Shown here in pieces: positions 8,553 to 16,134 of a DNA stretch of 64,000 nucleotides. A program made the translations under genes and the position numbers. Within the stretch, counting starts at the first letter, position 1; each line of letters opens with the position of its first letter. The notes under the pieces are model-generated. The model ran no database searches, had not been told where the DNA came from, and worked only from the letters and a program-made list of their open reading frames with translations. The stretch is taken from NCBI GenBank assembly GCA_965224595.1, contig OZ245058.1, positions 992,001 through 1,056,000 of the forward strand, given 5' to 3'. The stretch comes from Aliivibrio_A sp016764915. GTDB lineage: Bacteria; Pseudomonadota; Gammaproteobacteria; Enterobacterales; Vibrionaceae.

Positions 8553-9454
8553 TAGAATTTTAGTTTAACTTGCATTCCAATAAATTGATTATCAAAAGGG
8601 GCTCCGGCATCTAAGGCGTAGCTAGCGGCTTCTTGATTATTAAACCAAGGTGAATAGCTCATATTCACTTCAGCCTCTTCGCCCCACATCCCCGTTACCC
8701 AGTAATGAATGTGTCCAACGGGATTAAGCAGAAACAGACTCACATCACCAAGTGTATCTGAGCCCATTACTTCTCCACCATCGGCAACAATATCTTGCTC
8801 TGCACGAAACATCACTTCACCAACAACAGCACCGAAAAAAGGAGTAACAAACAGATCTTGTATGGAGGGCACTTCAGCAAAAGCTTCTACACCATACTCC
8901 CAAAAGAAAGTAGACATGGTGGCGGAATATAGAAATGACTCGAATTCATTAAAACCTGAGTGTCGCGCAGCGGTATAGTAAACACCACCAAAATAGGGGT
9001 GCATCACGTAGTTTAAGAAGTGCTCATCTTTATCCCAAACAGGTCCAGCTTTGACGTTATCTTTCCATTTTGAACCTAACTGACTAAGGTCTCGGTCATC
9101 TTCGTCCCATTTGGTGATACTTTCAGGGAGTAGTGTCATCAATCCAACGGTAGCAACACTTAACCCTAAGATAGTATAAGACTGACCGAGCAGGTAATCC
9201 CAATCCCGACCGTCAGCAATCTCTAAGTAGCGAGGTATATTGTTAGTATCAATGTCAGGAGTCGGTGCAGGCGGTTTTGAACCGTCAAAGTAGTACGTTG
9301 AACTGTCTGTGAAATTTGCGCAGTAATTGCTGTAGATATCACCGGTGCAGTCCACTTGGTAGGAGAATTCTATGTGATTATTACTGCTGGTAGCGAATGC
9401 AGATGTCGAGAGTGTGCATCCCAGCAATAGTGCCGTAAGTTGTTGCTTACTCAC
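8552..9454 (-). CDS. DUF3943 family exported protein
   Basis: A 300-residue protein. A signal peptide (MSKQQLTALLLGCTLSTSAFA) is followed by a Ser/Pro linker and then the DUF3943 region (about residues 80-260). That region has membrane-like segments (LGLSVATVGLMTLLP) and the conserved HPYFGGVYYTAARHSGFNEF and FFWEYGVEAFAEVP motifs rich in His, Tyr, Trp and Glu. It ends in hydrophobic strands (MQVKLKF) with terminal Phe, suggesting outer-membrane placement. The function of this family is not known. It stands alone, divergent from yfaY across 244 bp. Confidence 0.8.
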   Translation of the reverse strand: MSKQQLTALLLGCTLSTSAFATSSNNHIEFSYQVDCTGDIYSNYCANFTDSSTYYFDGSKPPAPTPDIDTNNIPRYLEIADGRDWDYLLGQSYTILGLSVATVGLMTLLPESITKWDEDDRDLSQLGSKWKDNVKAGPVWDKDEHFLNYVMHPYFGGVYYTAARHSGFNEFESFLYSATMSTFFWEYGVEAFAEVPSIQDLFVTPFFGAVVGEVMFRAEQDIVADGGEVMGSDTLGDVSLFLLNPVGHIHYWVTGMWGEEAEVNMSYSPWFNNQEAASYALDAGAPFDNQFIGMQVKLKF

Positions 9455-9698
9455 AGGTTTAGCCTCTAATAGATATGTTTTAGCTGAATAGCTGATCGAG
9501 CTCGCAATTATCCACTAAATGATGCCAGATGTAAAAATATATATGGTTTATAAATAGATGTAGTAATGTCGCTAGTATAGCAATGTTACAAACTTGGTGA
9601 AAGTGACAGTAGATTTTTGTAAAAATAACAAAAATCACATCACTTGTGTTGTGTTAAATTATACTGATATCAATGATTCATACGCAAAGGGGAGTTGT

Positions 9699-10931
9699 AT
9701 GTTGAAGATTGCAATGATTAGCACTGGGGAAGAGGTTCTTTACGGAGATATCGTCGACACCAATGCCGCCTGGTTATCGAGAATATTATATCAATATGGC
9801 TTTTCTATTACACATCGTTCTACTATTGGCGATAATGTTGATGCTATTCAACAAGAGATATCTAGCTTAAGTCACGACTACGACATTGTTATTGTCAATG
9901 GTGGTTTAGGGCCGACAACGGATGACCTGAGTACCACCGCTGCGGCCAAAGCGGCTGGGGTAGGGATTATTCTCTCTCCACTTTGGTTAGAGAGAATGCA
10001 GGTGCGATTTGCCGAATTAGGCAGAGATATGCCAGAATCGAACTTAAAACAAGCGATGCTTCCAGAAGGTGCCAGTTTAATTGATAATCCCATTGGGACT
10101 GCTTGTGGTTATCACATGAAACTTAATCGAGCCACACTGTTTTTCACCCCTGGTGTGCCGAGTGAGTTTACCTTGATGGTTGAAGAGCAGATCTTACCTC
10201 GTTTACAGCAGTGGTATACGAAGGTTGAAGCAAAAGAGTGCAGTCGGCTTTTTACGTTTGGTCTTTCTGAGTCGGGTATTAATGATCAATTAGCTGATAT
10301 TGCACTGCCCATTGAGTATGAAATTGGCTATCGCTCATCATTACCTTTTATTGAAGTTAAACTGTTTGGCCCAAAAAATGATGACAAAAGAATGGGTTTG
10401 CTAGAGGTTATCTACGGTAAATTAAGTGATAATGTAGTTAGTGTGGATGAGCCAATGTTGAATAATGTTGGAGAACTGCTTTCTGAATTGTCATTGAAAA
10501 TCACGATTGCTGAACAAGCGACAGGCGGCTGGTTAACCAGCTGGGTTCACGAAAATGAAAAATTTAGAACGGCGTTAAAACAGGGGTGGGTTCTATCTCA
10601 ACAAGTGGAGCAAAATTTAGCAGATCAAGATCCACTGGCGGCGTCATTGGCCTTAGCCGCGGCTACTAGAGAGCGAACTGAAACTGATATTGGATTAGCT
10701 TCTGGGCCAATAAATAATGGTACAGTGGCGGTGGCATTATCAACAGCGTATGGAGAGTGGGGGCAGTTAGTCTCATTACGACATGATTATGACTACAATG
10801 ATTTACGATGTGTTGTCTCTGCACTGATGCTAGATATGCTTCGGCGTTGCCTTGAGAGGGAGCCGATATTTGGTCACTATGAATCGATTAAGCGTTTGTC
10901 GGAGATATATGTGCCTCCGACAGAGAGTTAA
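9699..10931 (+). CDS. yfaY: CinA-like protein, YfaY type (molybdopterin-binding-like domain, degenerate deamidase domain)
   Basis: A 410-residue protein. The N-terminal half is a MoCF-biosynthesis-like domain (STGEEVLYGDIVDTNAAWL, then VIVNGGLGPTTDD and TPGVPSEF). The C-terminal half occupies the position of the CinA/PncC nicotinamide-mononucleotide deamidase, but the catalytic ESCTGG-type motif reads EQATGG, so the serine is absent and activity unlikely, as for E. coli YfaY. I chose ATG 9699 because AAGGGGAG sits 4-11 bases upstream and the family begins there; an in-frame extension to 9594 lacks this. The stop overlaps that of yfaE on the other strand (TTAA, 10928-10931). Confidence 0.88.
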   Translation: MLKIAMISTGEEVLYGDIVDTNAAWLSRILYQYGFSITHRSTIGDNVDAIQQEISSLSHDYDIVIVNGGLGPTTDDLSTTAAAKAAGVGIILSPLWLERMQVRFAELGRDMPESNLKQAMLPEGASLIDNPIGTACGYHMKLNRATLFFTPGVPSEFTLMVEEQILPRLQQWYTKVEAKECSRLFTFGLSESGINDQLADIALPIEYEIGYRSSLPFIEVKLFGPKNDDKRMGLLEVIYGKLSDNVVSVDEPMLNNVGELLSELSLKITIAEQATGGWLTSWVHENEKFRTALKQGWVLSQQVEQNLADQDPLAASLALAAATRERTETDIGLASGPINNGTVAVALSTAYGEWGQLVSLRHDYDYNDLRCVVSALMLDMLRRCLEREPIFGHYESIKRLSEIYVPPTES

Positions 10932-11206
10932 GCCTGTATTTTTACAACTTCAAATTTCACATTTTCAATATAAACATCCGTTTTTGCTCTGCATGAACAG
11001 GGCAAAATCTCACCTTCGTTTAAAAAGGCGAGAGGCGATTGATTATATTCAACCTCACCTGAAATTAATGTACAGCGACACGCACCACAATGACCATCTC
11101 TGCAGTGGTACTCCGCTCGAATGCCATTGACCTCCATGGTCTCTAACAGAGTGCTGTGTTCTCCGTGCGTATTCAGCGTCGTTATACGATTAATGTGAAG
11201 TTTCAT
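10928..11206 (-). CDS. yfaE: 2Fe-2S ferredoxin-like protein maintaining ribonucleotide reductase
   Basis: A 92-residue plant-type ferredoxin. The four cluster cysteines appear as CRDGHCGACRC and a later CSC (residues about 34-42 and 71-73). In E. coli YfaE reduces the NrdB diiron centre and helps regenerate its tyrosyl radical. Its start overlaps the nrdB stop by one base (TAATG), so it is the third cistron of the nrdAB operon, which supports the assignment. Confidence 0.93.
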   Translation of the reverse strand: MKLHINRITTLNTHGEHSTLLETMEVNGIRAEYHCRDGHCGACRCTLISGEVEYNQSPLAFLNEGEILPCSCRAKTDVYIENVKFEVVKIQA

Positions 11207-12339
11207 TACAGTTCGAAATCCTCAAGATCGTCTATATTGACTTCATTATCGATTTGACCGACTAAATAAGAGCTAATTTCAGTCTCTTGCGGTGCCACTT
11301 GAACATTGTCAGAAGATAACCAAGTATTGATCCAAGGAATGGGATTCTGAGTTGCATGAGGATAAGCCACAGCAAGACCGACAGCCTGCATACGTAAGTT
11401 AGTAATATACTCAACGTATTGACATAAAATGTCTTTATTTAGACCGATCATCGAGCCATCTTTAAACAGGTAATCAGCCCACTCTTTTTCTTGCTCGGCA
11501 GCGGCTTTAAATAGGTCAAAACACTCTTGTTCGCACTCTTTTGCTATCTCAACAAATTCAGGGTCGTCTTGACCTGTTCTCAGTAGGTTGATCATATGCT
11601 GAGTACTGGTTAAATGCAGTGCTTCATCGCGAGCGATCAGTTTGATGATCTTAGCATTGCCTTCCATTAGCTTTCGTTCAGCAAATGCAAAGGAGCAAGC
11701 AAAACTGACATAGAATCGAACAGCTTCAAGGGCATTAACAGACATCAAGCAACGGTACAGTTTCTTTTTAAGCTCCCGTAACTCTACTGTAACGGTTTGA
11801 CCGTTGACTGTGTGTTCGCCTTCACCGAGACGATGATAGTCGCTGGTTGCAATAATAAGGTCATCATAATAACGAGCAATATCACCGGCACGTTTTAATA
11901 TCTCTTCATTTTCAACAATATCGTCAAATACAATTCCAGGGTCATTCATAATGTTACGAATAATGTGAGTGTAAGAGCGAGAGTGGACCGTTTCAGAAAA
12001 AGACCATGTCTCTATCCAGGTTTCAAGTTCAGGCAGTGACACTATCGGTAGTAGAGCAACATTCGGACTGCGGCCTTGAATTGAATCAAGCAGCGTCTGG
12101 TATTTCAGGTTACTAATGAAGATATGCTGTTCGTGTTCTGGAAGGTTATGGTAATCGATTCGATCAGACGAAACATCAACTTCTTCAGGACGCCAGAAGA
12201 AAGAGAGTTGTTTTTCAATTAACTTTTCGAATACTTCAAATTTTTGCTGATCATAGCGAGCAACATTGACTGATTGACCAAAAAACATTGGTTCTTTTAA
12301 TTGGTCGTTTTTTGTTTGGCAAAAGGTACTATAAGCCAT
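11206..12339 (-). CDS. nrdB: Ribonucleoside-diphosphate reductase class Ia, beta subunit (R2)
   Basis: Supplies the diiron-tyrosyl radical for dNTP synthesis. The 377-residue protein is very close to E. coli NrdB. It has WRPEEVDVSSDRIDY at the N-terminus, the radical-site region SETVHSRSYTHIIRN, the second ligand set IARDEALHLT, and the C-terminal tail ending DDLEDFEL used to dock on NrdA. It lies 51 bp after nrdA and overlaps yfaE by one base. Confidence 0.98.
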   Translation of the reverse strand: MAYSTFCQTKNDQLKEPMFFGQSVNVARYDQQKFEVFEKLIEKQLSFFWRPEEVDVSSDRIDYHNLPEHEQHIFISNLKYQTLLDSIQGRSPNVALLPIVSLPELETWIETWSFSETVHSRSYTHIIRNIMNDPGIVFDDIVENEEILKRAGDIARYYDDLIIATSDYHRLGEGEHTVNGQTVTVELRELKKKLYRCLMSVNALEAVRFYVSFACSFAFAERKLMEGNAKIIKLIARDEALHLTSTQHMINLLRTGQDDPEFVEIAKECEQECFDLFKAAAEQEKEWADYLFKDGSMIGLNKDILCQYVEYITNLRMQAVGLAVAYPHATQNPIPWINTWLSSDNVQVAPQETEISSYLVGQIDNEVNIDDLEDFEL

Positions 12340-12390
12340 GATAACCTCAATAACTTAAGGGAGCATTACGTTGCTCCCTTTAACATTTAA

Positions 12391-14664
12391 TTAGATCTTA
12401 CAAGATTCACAATCGTCAGCTGGCGCAGTAATGTCGCCTTGAGCATCGCTGGCACCGTCACGAGTATTGTGATAATAAAGTGTTTTCAACCCCATTTTGT
12501 ATGCTGAAAGTAGGTCTTTTAACAGCAATTTCATGGGTACTTTACCGTTAGGCTGACTGCTTGGGTCATAATTAGTATTGGCTGAGATAGCCTGGTCAAC
12601 GAATTTTTGCATTATACCAACTAACTGGATATAACCATCATTTGAGCCAATGTTCCACAGTAACTCATAGCTATCTTTTAAGCTGTGGAAATCAGGGACA
12701 ACCTGTTTCAAAATGCCGTCCTTAGAGGCCTTTACTGAAACAAATCCGCGTGGTGGTTCGATACCGTTAGTGGCATTTGAAATTTGTGATGATGTCTCCG
12801 ATGGCATCAATGCCGATAATGTAGAGTTACGTAAACCGTGAGTTTGAATATCACTGCGCAATGTTTCCCAATCTAAGTGCAGTGGCTCATCACAGATTTT
12901 ATCCAGATCAGACTTATAGGTATCAATTGGTAAGATACCTTTAGAGTAAGTGGTCTCATTAAATAGAGGGCATGCACCTTGCTCTTTGGCCAAATTAACA
13001 GAGGCTTTTAGCAAATAAAACTGAATGGCTTCAAACGTTTTATGCGTGAGTCCATTGGCACTGCCGTCGGAGTATTTCACGCCATTTTTAGCGAGATAGT
13101 AAGCATAATTGATGACACCCACACCTAGAGTACGGCGATTCATTGTGGATTTACGCGCAGCAGGTAGAGGGTAGTCTTGATAATCCAGCAGCGCATCAAG
13201 GGCGCGAACAGTCAGTTCAGCTAACTCTTCCAATTCATCTAATGAGTCAATTGCACCTAAGTTGAATGCAGAAAGTGTACATAGTGCAATTTCACCACTG
13301 TCATCTTCTACATTACGCAATGGTTTAGTAGGCAGTGCAATTTCCAAGCATAAGTTGGATTGACGAATCGGTGCAACTGCAGGGTCAAAGGGACTGTGTG
13401 TGTTGCAGTGATCGACGTTCTGAATATAGATACGGCCTGTTGATGCACGCTCTTGCATTAAGAGTGAAAACAGGTCGATAGCTTTGATGGTTTTGCGTTT
13501 AACGGAAGTATCTTGTTCATACTGAACGTATAAACGCTCAAACTCATCTTGGTCTGCAAAGAAAGCGTCGTATAAACCCGGAACATCTGATGGTGAGAAC
13601 AAACTGATGTTGGCACCTTTAATCAGACGCGTGTACATCAGTTTATTGATTTGCACACCGTAATCCATATGACGAACACGGTTCTCTTCAACGCCTCGGT
13701 TATTCTTTAGAACTAATAACGATTCAACTTCGCCGTGCCAAATTGGGTAAAACAGGGTAGCAGCACCGCCTCGAACACCACCTTGTGAACAGCACTTTAC
13801 TGCTGTTTGGAAGTATTTGTAGAATGGGATACAACCTGTATGGAATGCTTCACCACCGCGTATTTCAGAACCCAAAGCACGTATACGACCTGCATTGATG
13901 CCAATTCCAGCGCGTTGAGAAACATAACGAACAATAGAGCTGGCTGTCGCATTAATTGAATCTAAGCTGTCATCACACTCAATAAGGACACATGAGCTAA
14001 ATTGACGAGTAGGGGTACGTACACCAGCCATGATTGGGGTAGGTAGTGAGATTTTAAATAGCGATGCGGCATCATAGAAACGTTTGATGTAGTTTAAACG
14101 GTTCTCTTTTGGATACTTTGCAAATAGGCAAGTGGCAATTAATATATAGAGGAATTGAGCACTCTCAAAGATTTCACCAGAAACTCGGTTCTGAACAAAA
14201 TACTTACCTTCAAGCTGTTTAACTGCAGCATAAGAGAAATTCATATCGCGATTGTGATCAATGAATGAATCTAATATGCCAAACTCTTCAGCTGAGTAAT
14301 CTTGAAGAAGGTGTTGATCATATTTGCCCATCTCAACCAATTTGGTTACATGGTTAAGTAGGGAGGGAGCTTCAAATTGACCGTAGGCTTTTTTACGAAG
14401 ATGGAAGATCGCTAAGCGCGCTGCTAAGTACTGATAATCCGGTGTCTCTTCAGAGATGAGATCTGCGGCAGACTTGATAATAGTTTCATGAATGTCAGAG
14501 GTTTTCATACCATCATAAAATTGAATGTGTGATTTCAATTCAACTTGAGAGACAGAGACGTTATCCAGCCCTTCTGCTGCCCAATCAATGACGCGGTGGA
14601 TCTTATCAAGATCTATATTTTCTTTGGTTCCATTGCGCTTAGTAACAGTAAGCTGTTGGTTCAT
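12391..14664 (-). CDS. nrdA: Ribonucleoside-diphosphate reductase class Ia, alpha subunit (R1)
   Basis: Catalytic subunit reducing NDPs to dNDPs. The 757-residue protein has an N-terminal ATP-cone (about residues 3-95), giving dATP inhibition. The active-site cysteines are visible in SSCVLIECDDS and SNLCLEIALPT, and the shuttle pair is in the final CESCKI. Length equals the E. coli homologue within a few residues. It heads the nrdA-nrdB-yfaE operon. The 465-bp upstream region carries candidate NrdR, FNR and DnaA sites. Confidence 0.98.
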   Translation of the reverse strand: MNQQLTVTKRNGTKENIDLDKIHRVIDWAAEGLDNVSVSQVELKSHIQFYDGMKTSDIHETIIKSAADLISEETPDYQYLAARLAIFHLRKKAYGQFEAPSLLNHVTKLVEMGKYDQHLLQDYSAEEFGILDSFIDHNRDMNFSYAAVKQLEGKYFVQNRVSGEIFESAQFLYILIATCLFAKYPKENRLNYIKRFYDAASLFKISLPTPIMAGVRTPTRQFSSCVLIECDDSLDSINATASSIVRYVSQRAGIGINAGRIRALGSEIRGGEAFHTGCIPFYKYFQTAVKCCSQGGVRGGAATLFYPIWHGEVESLLVLKNNRGVEENRVRHMDYGVQINKLMYTRLIKGANISLFSPSDVPGLYDAFFADQDEFERLYVQYEQDTSVKRKTIKAIDLFSLLMQERASTGRIYIQNVDHCNTHSPFDPAVAPIRQSNLCLEIALPTKPLRNVEDDSGEIALCTLSAFNLGAIDSLDELEELAELTVRALDALLDYQDYPLPAARKSTMNRRTLGVGVINYAYYLAKNGVKYSDGSANGLTHKTFEAIQFYLLKASVNLAKEQGACPLFNETTYSKGILPIDTYKSDLDKICDEPLHLDWETLRSDIQTHGLRNSTLSALMPSETSSQISNATNGIEPPRGFVSVKASKDGILKQVVPDFHSLKDSYELLWNIGSNDGYIQLVGIMQKFVDQAISANTNYDPSSQPNGKVPMKLLLKDLLSAYKMGLKTLYYHNTRDGASDAQGDITAPADDCESCKI

Positions 14665-14779
14665 TTTCGTGTATCCCTAACGTAACTGCGTACGGCCATA
14701 TTATTGTAAATTTATGCATTATTGGCGACGAAATTGTGAACTACTTCACCATAATTGTAGTAGAAAAAAAACGTCTAAA

Positions 14780-14795
14780 ACACTACATGTAGGGG
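14780..14795 (-). promoter_or_regulatory. Candidate NrdR box upstream of nrdA
   Basis: ACACTACATGTAGGGG matches 12 of 16 positions of the NrdR-box consensus (ACACWATATATWGTGT). A weaker partner (9 of 16) can be placed two to three helical turns nearer the gene, at about 14748-14763, as is usual for paired NrdR sites. The match is imperfect, so this is a candidate only. Confidence 0.4.
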
Positions 14796-14830
14796 TAGTT
14801 CATCAAGTTGGTTACAAGATAGAGGTAAAC

Positions 14831-14844
14831 TTGATATTTATCAA
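14831..14844. promoter_or_regulatory. FNR-type box upstream of nrdA
   Basis: TTGAT-ATTT-ATCAA is an exact match to the FNR consensus TTGAT-N4-ATCAA, within a larger 18-bp palindrome (14829-14846). It lies about 170 bp before nrdA. Anaerobic repression of the oxygen-dependent reductase would make biological sense. CRP-type regulators share part of this motif. Confidence 0.6.
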
Positions 14845-14864
14845 GTGACAGAATGTTGTAAAAG

Positions 14865-14874
14865 TTGTGGATAA
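14865..14874 (-). promoter_or_regulatory. DnaA box upstream of nrdA
   Basis: On the minus strand the sequence reads TTATCCACAA, containing a perfect 9-mer DnaA box (TTATCCACA). DnaA is known to control the nrd promoter in E. coli, so this site likely couples dNTP supply to replication initiation. Confidence 0.65.
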
Positions 14875-15129
14875 AATTTTTTTTTGCAAGCAAGTAAGTA
14901 GATGCTACTCGACGCAATTCAGTGATTACTTGATGTCATGGCTTTGCGTTATTTATTGGACCCGGTATTGATGAAGGAGAAAAAATATTTCGCTTGATCT
15001 TTGCATTGGAACAGGGATCAAAAGTTGGCTCTTATTCATAAGAATAATGCCAAATATTTGCCCAAAATTGAGACAAAACTGCTATCAAATAATTGACACT
15101 AAGAGGTGAGTATGGCTGCAGTTATTAAC

Positions 15130-15834
15130 TTATTTATTAGTATGAACGATGTAATTGACATCGACATTGCTGCCTAATTTATAGGTATCAGTTAATAAAT
15201 TGTAATGAAGGCCCGTAATCGCTTTTTCTGTTAGCGAAGTGGCATCAATCATTTTTAACATTTCAGAAGGTCGGATGAATTTTTGATGGTCATGGGTTCC
15301 TTCTGGGACTAACTTAAGTAACTTCTCTGCCCCTACAATAGCAAAAAGATAAGATTTAACATTACGATTAAGGGTCGAGAAAAAGACATGACCGCCAGGT
15401 TTAACCATTTTAGAGCATGCGGCAATAACTGAGGCAGGGTCGGGTACGTGTTCAAGCATCTCCATACAAGTGATCACATCGTACTGCTCAGGATTCTCTT
15501 GGGCATGTACTTCAGCTGTGCATTGAACATAGTTTAAAATAGTACCTGTTTCTAATGCATGCAGTCTAGCTACTGTTAATGGCGCTTTTCCCATATCTAG
15601 GCCGGTGACTACTGCGCCATGTTTAGCCATACTTTCTGCCAGAATACCGCCACCACAACCGACATCAAGAACCTTTTTGCCAAATAGCCCGTTAGCACGC
15701 TCTAAGACAAAATTAAGGCGAAGGGGATTAATTTGATGTAAAGGCTTAAATTCCCCTTCAAAGTCCCACCAGCGCGATGCCATGTCTTCAAATTTCTTTA
15801 TTTCAGCGGGATCAACATTTAACTGCTCGTTCAT
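15130..15834 (-). CDS. ubiG: Ubiquinone biosynthesis O-methyltransferase
   Basis: SAM-dependent enzyme performing both O-methylations of ubiquinone synthesis. The 234-residue protein has the glycine-rich SAM motif VLDVGCGGGILAESMA (residues about 55-70), the acidic GLDMG loop, and the family segments CMEMLEHVPDP and STLNRN. The N-terminal SRWWDFEGEFKPLH motif is characteristic of UbiG. It is divergent from gyrA, as in E. coli and Vibrio. Confidence 0.97.
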   Translation of the reverse strand: MNEQLNVDPAEIKKFEDMASRWWDFEGEFKPLHQINPLRLNFVLERANGLFGKKVLDVGCGGGILAESMAKHGAVVTGLDMGKAPLTVARLHALETGTILNYVQCTAEVHAQENPEQYDVITCMEMLEHVPDPASVIAACSKMVKPGGHVFFSTLNRNVKSYLFAIVGAEKLLKLVPEGTHDHQKFIRPSEMLKMIDATSLTEKAITGLHYNLLTDTYKLGSNVDVNYIVHTNK

Positions 15835-16134
15835 AATCTAATTCCTAAGTAATTATCTCAGCATTATAACCAAACTTATTAAAAATACAGCTAACAAAAT
15901 GACAGAAAATGGGTTGAAAGATAAAAAAAAGAGTGACTAAATTTCAAGCAATTAATCATCTATTGTCGTATTTTATTCAATTTTGGTGTGATTTGAGCCA
16001 TATTTCAATGAATAATTGAGATTAGAAAGCCAAAAGTACATGAAAGAGCTGCGGAGTAGTGTCGAGGTGTGGTATATTTCCCCTCCTTGCACGTATGATT
16101 TTATACGACAGAATGATTGAGGGATATTGGCTCT
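15835..16134. other. Divergent intergenic region between ubiG and gyrA
   Basis: About 300 bp, AT-rich. A short inverted repeat CGTAT/ATACG (16092-16107) lies in the presumed gyrA leader. No ORF, RNA or clear operator is visible. The promoters of both genes must lie here but I cannot place them convincingly. Confidence 0.5.

Larger units (their letters stand above)
14665..15129. other. Intergenic region between nrdA and ubiG
   Basis: This 465-bp stretch holds the nrdAB control sites listed separately (14748-14874) and has an A/T-rich tract at 14876-14885. The part nearest the ubiG stop (about 14930-15129) shows no convincing ORF or RNA. A 19-codon ATG frame near 14938 has no ribosome-binding site. 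Confidence 0.6.

Noticed and set aside
9594..9698. N-terminal extension of the CinA-like gene
   Set aside because: The extension lacks a ribosome-binding site and family similarity, while AAGGGGAG precedes the internal ATG 9699.
14938..14997. A 19-codon ORF between nrdA and ubiG
   Set aside because: There is no Shine-Dalgarno, the length is within chance, and no protein-like pattern appears.
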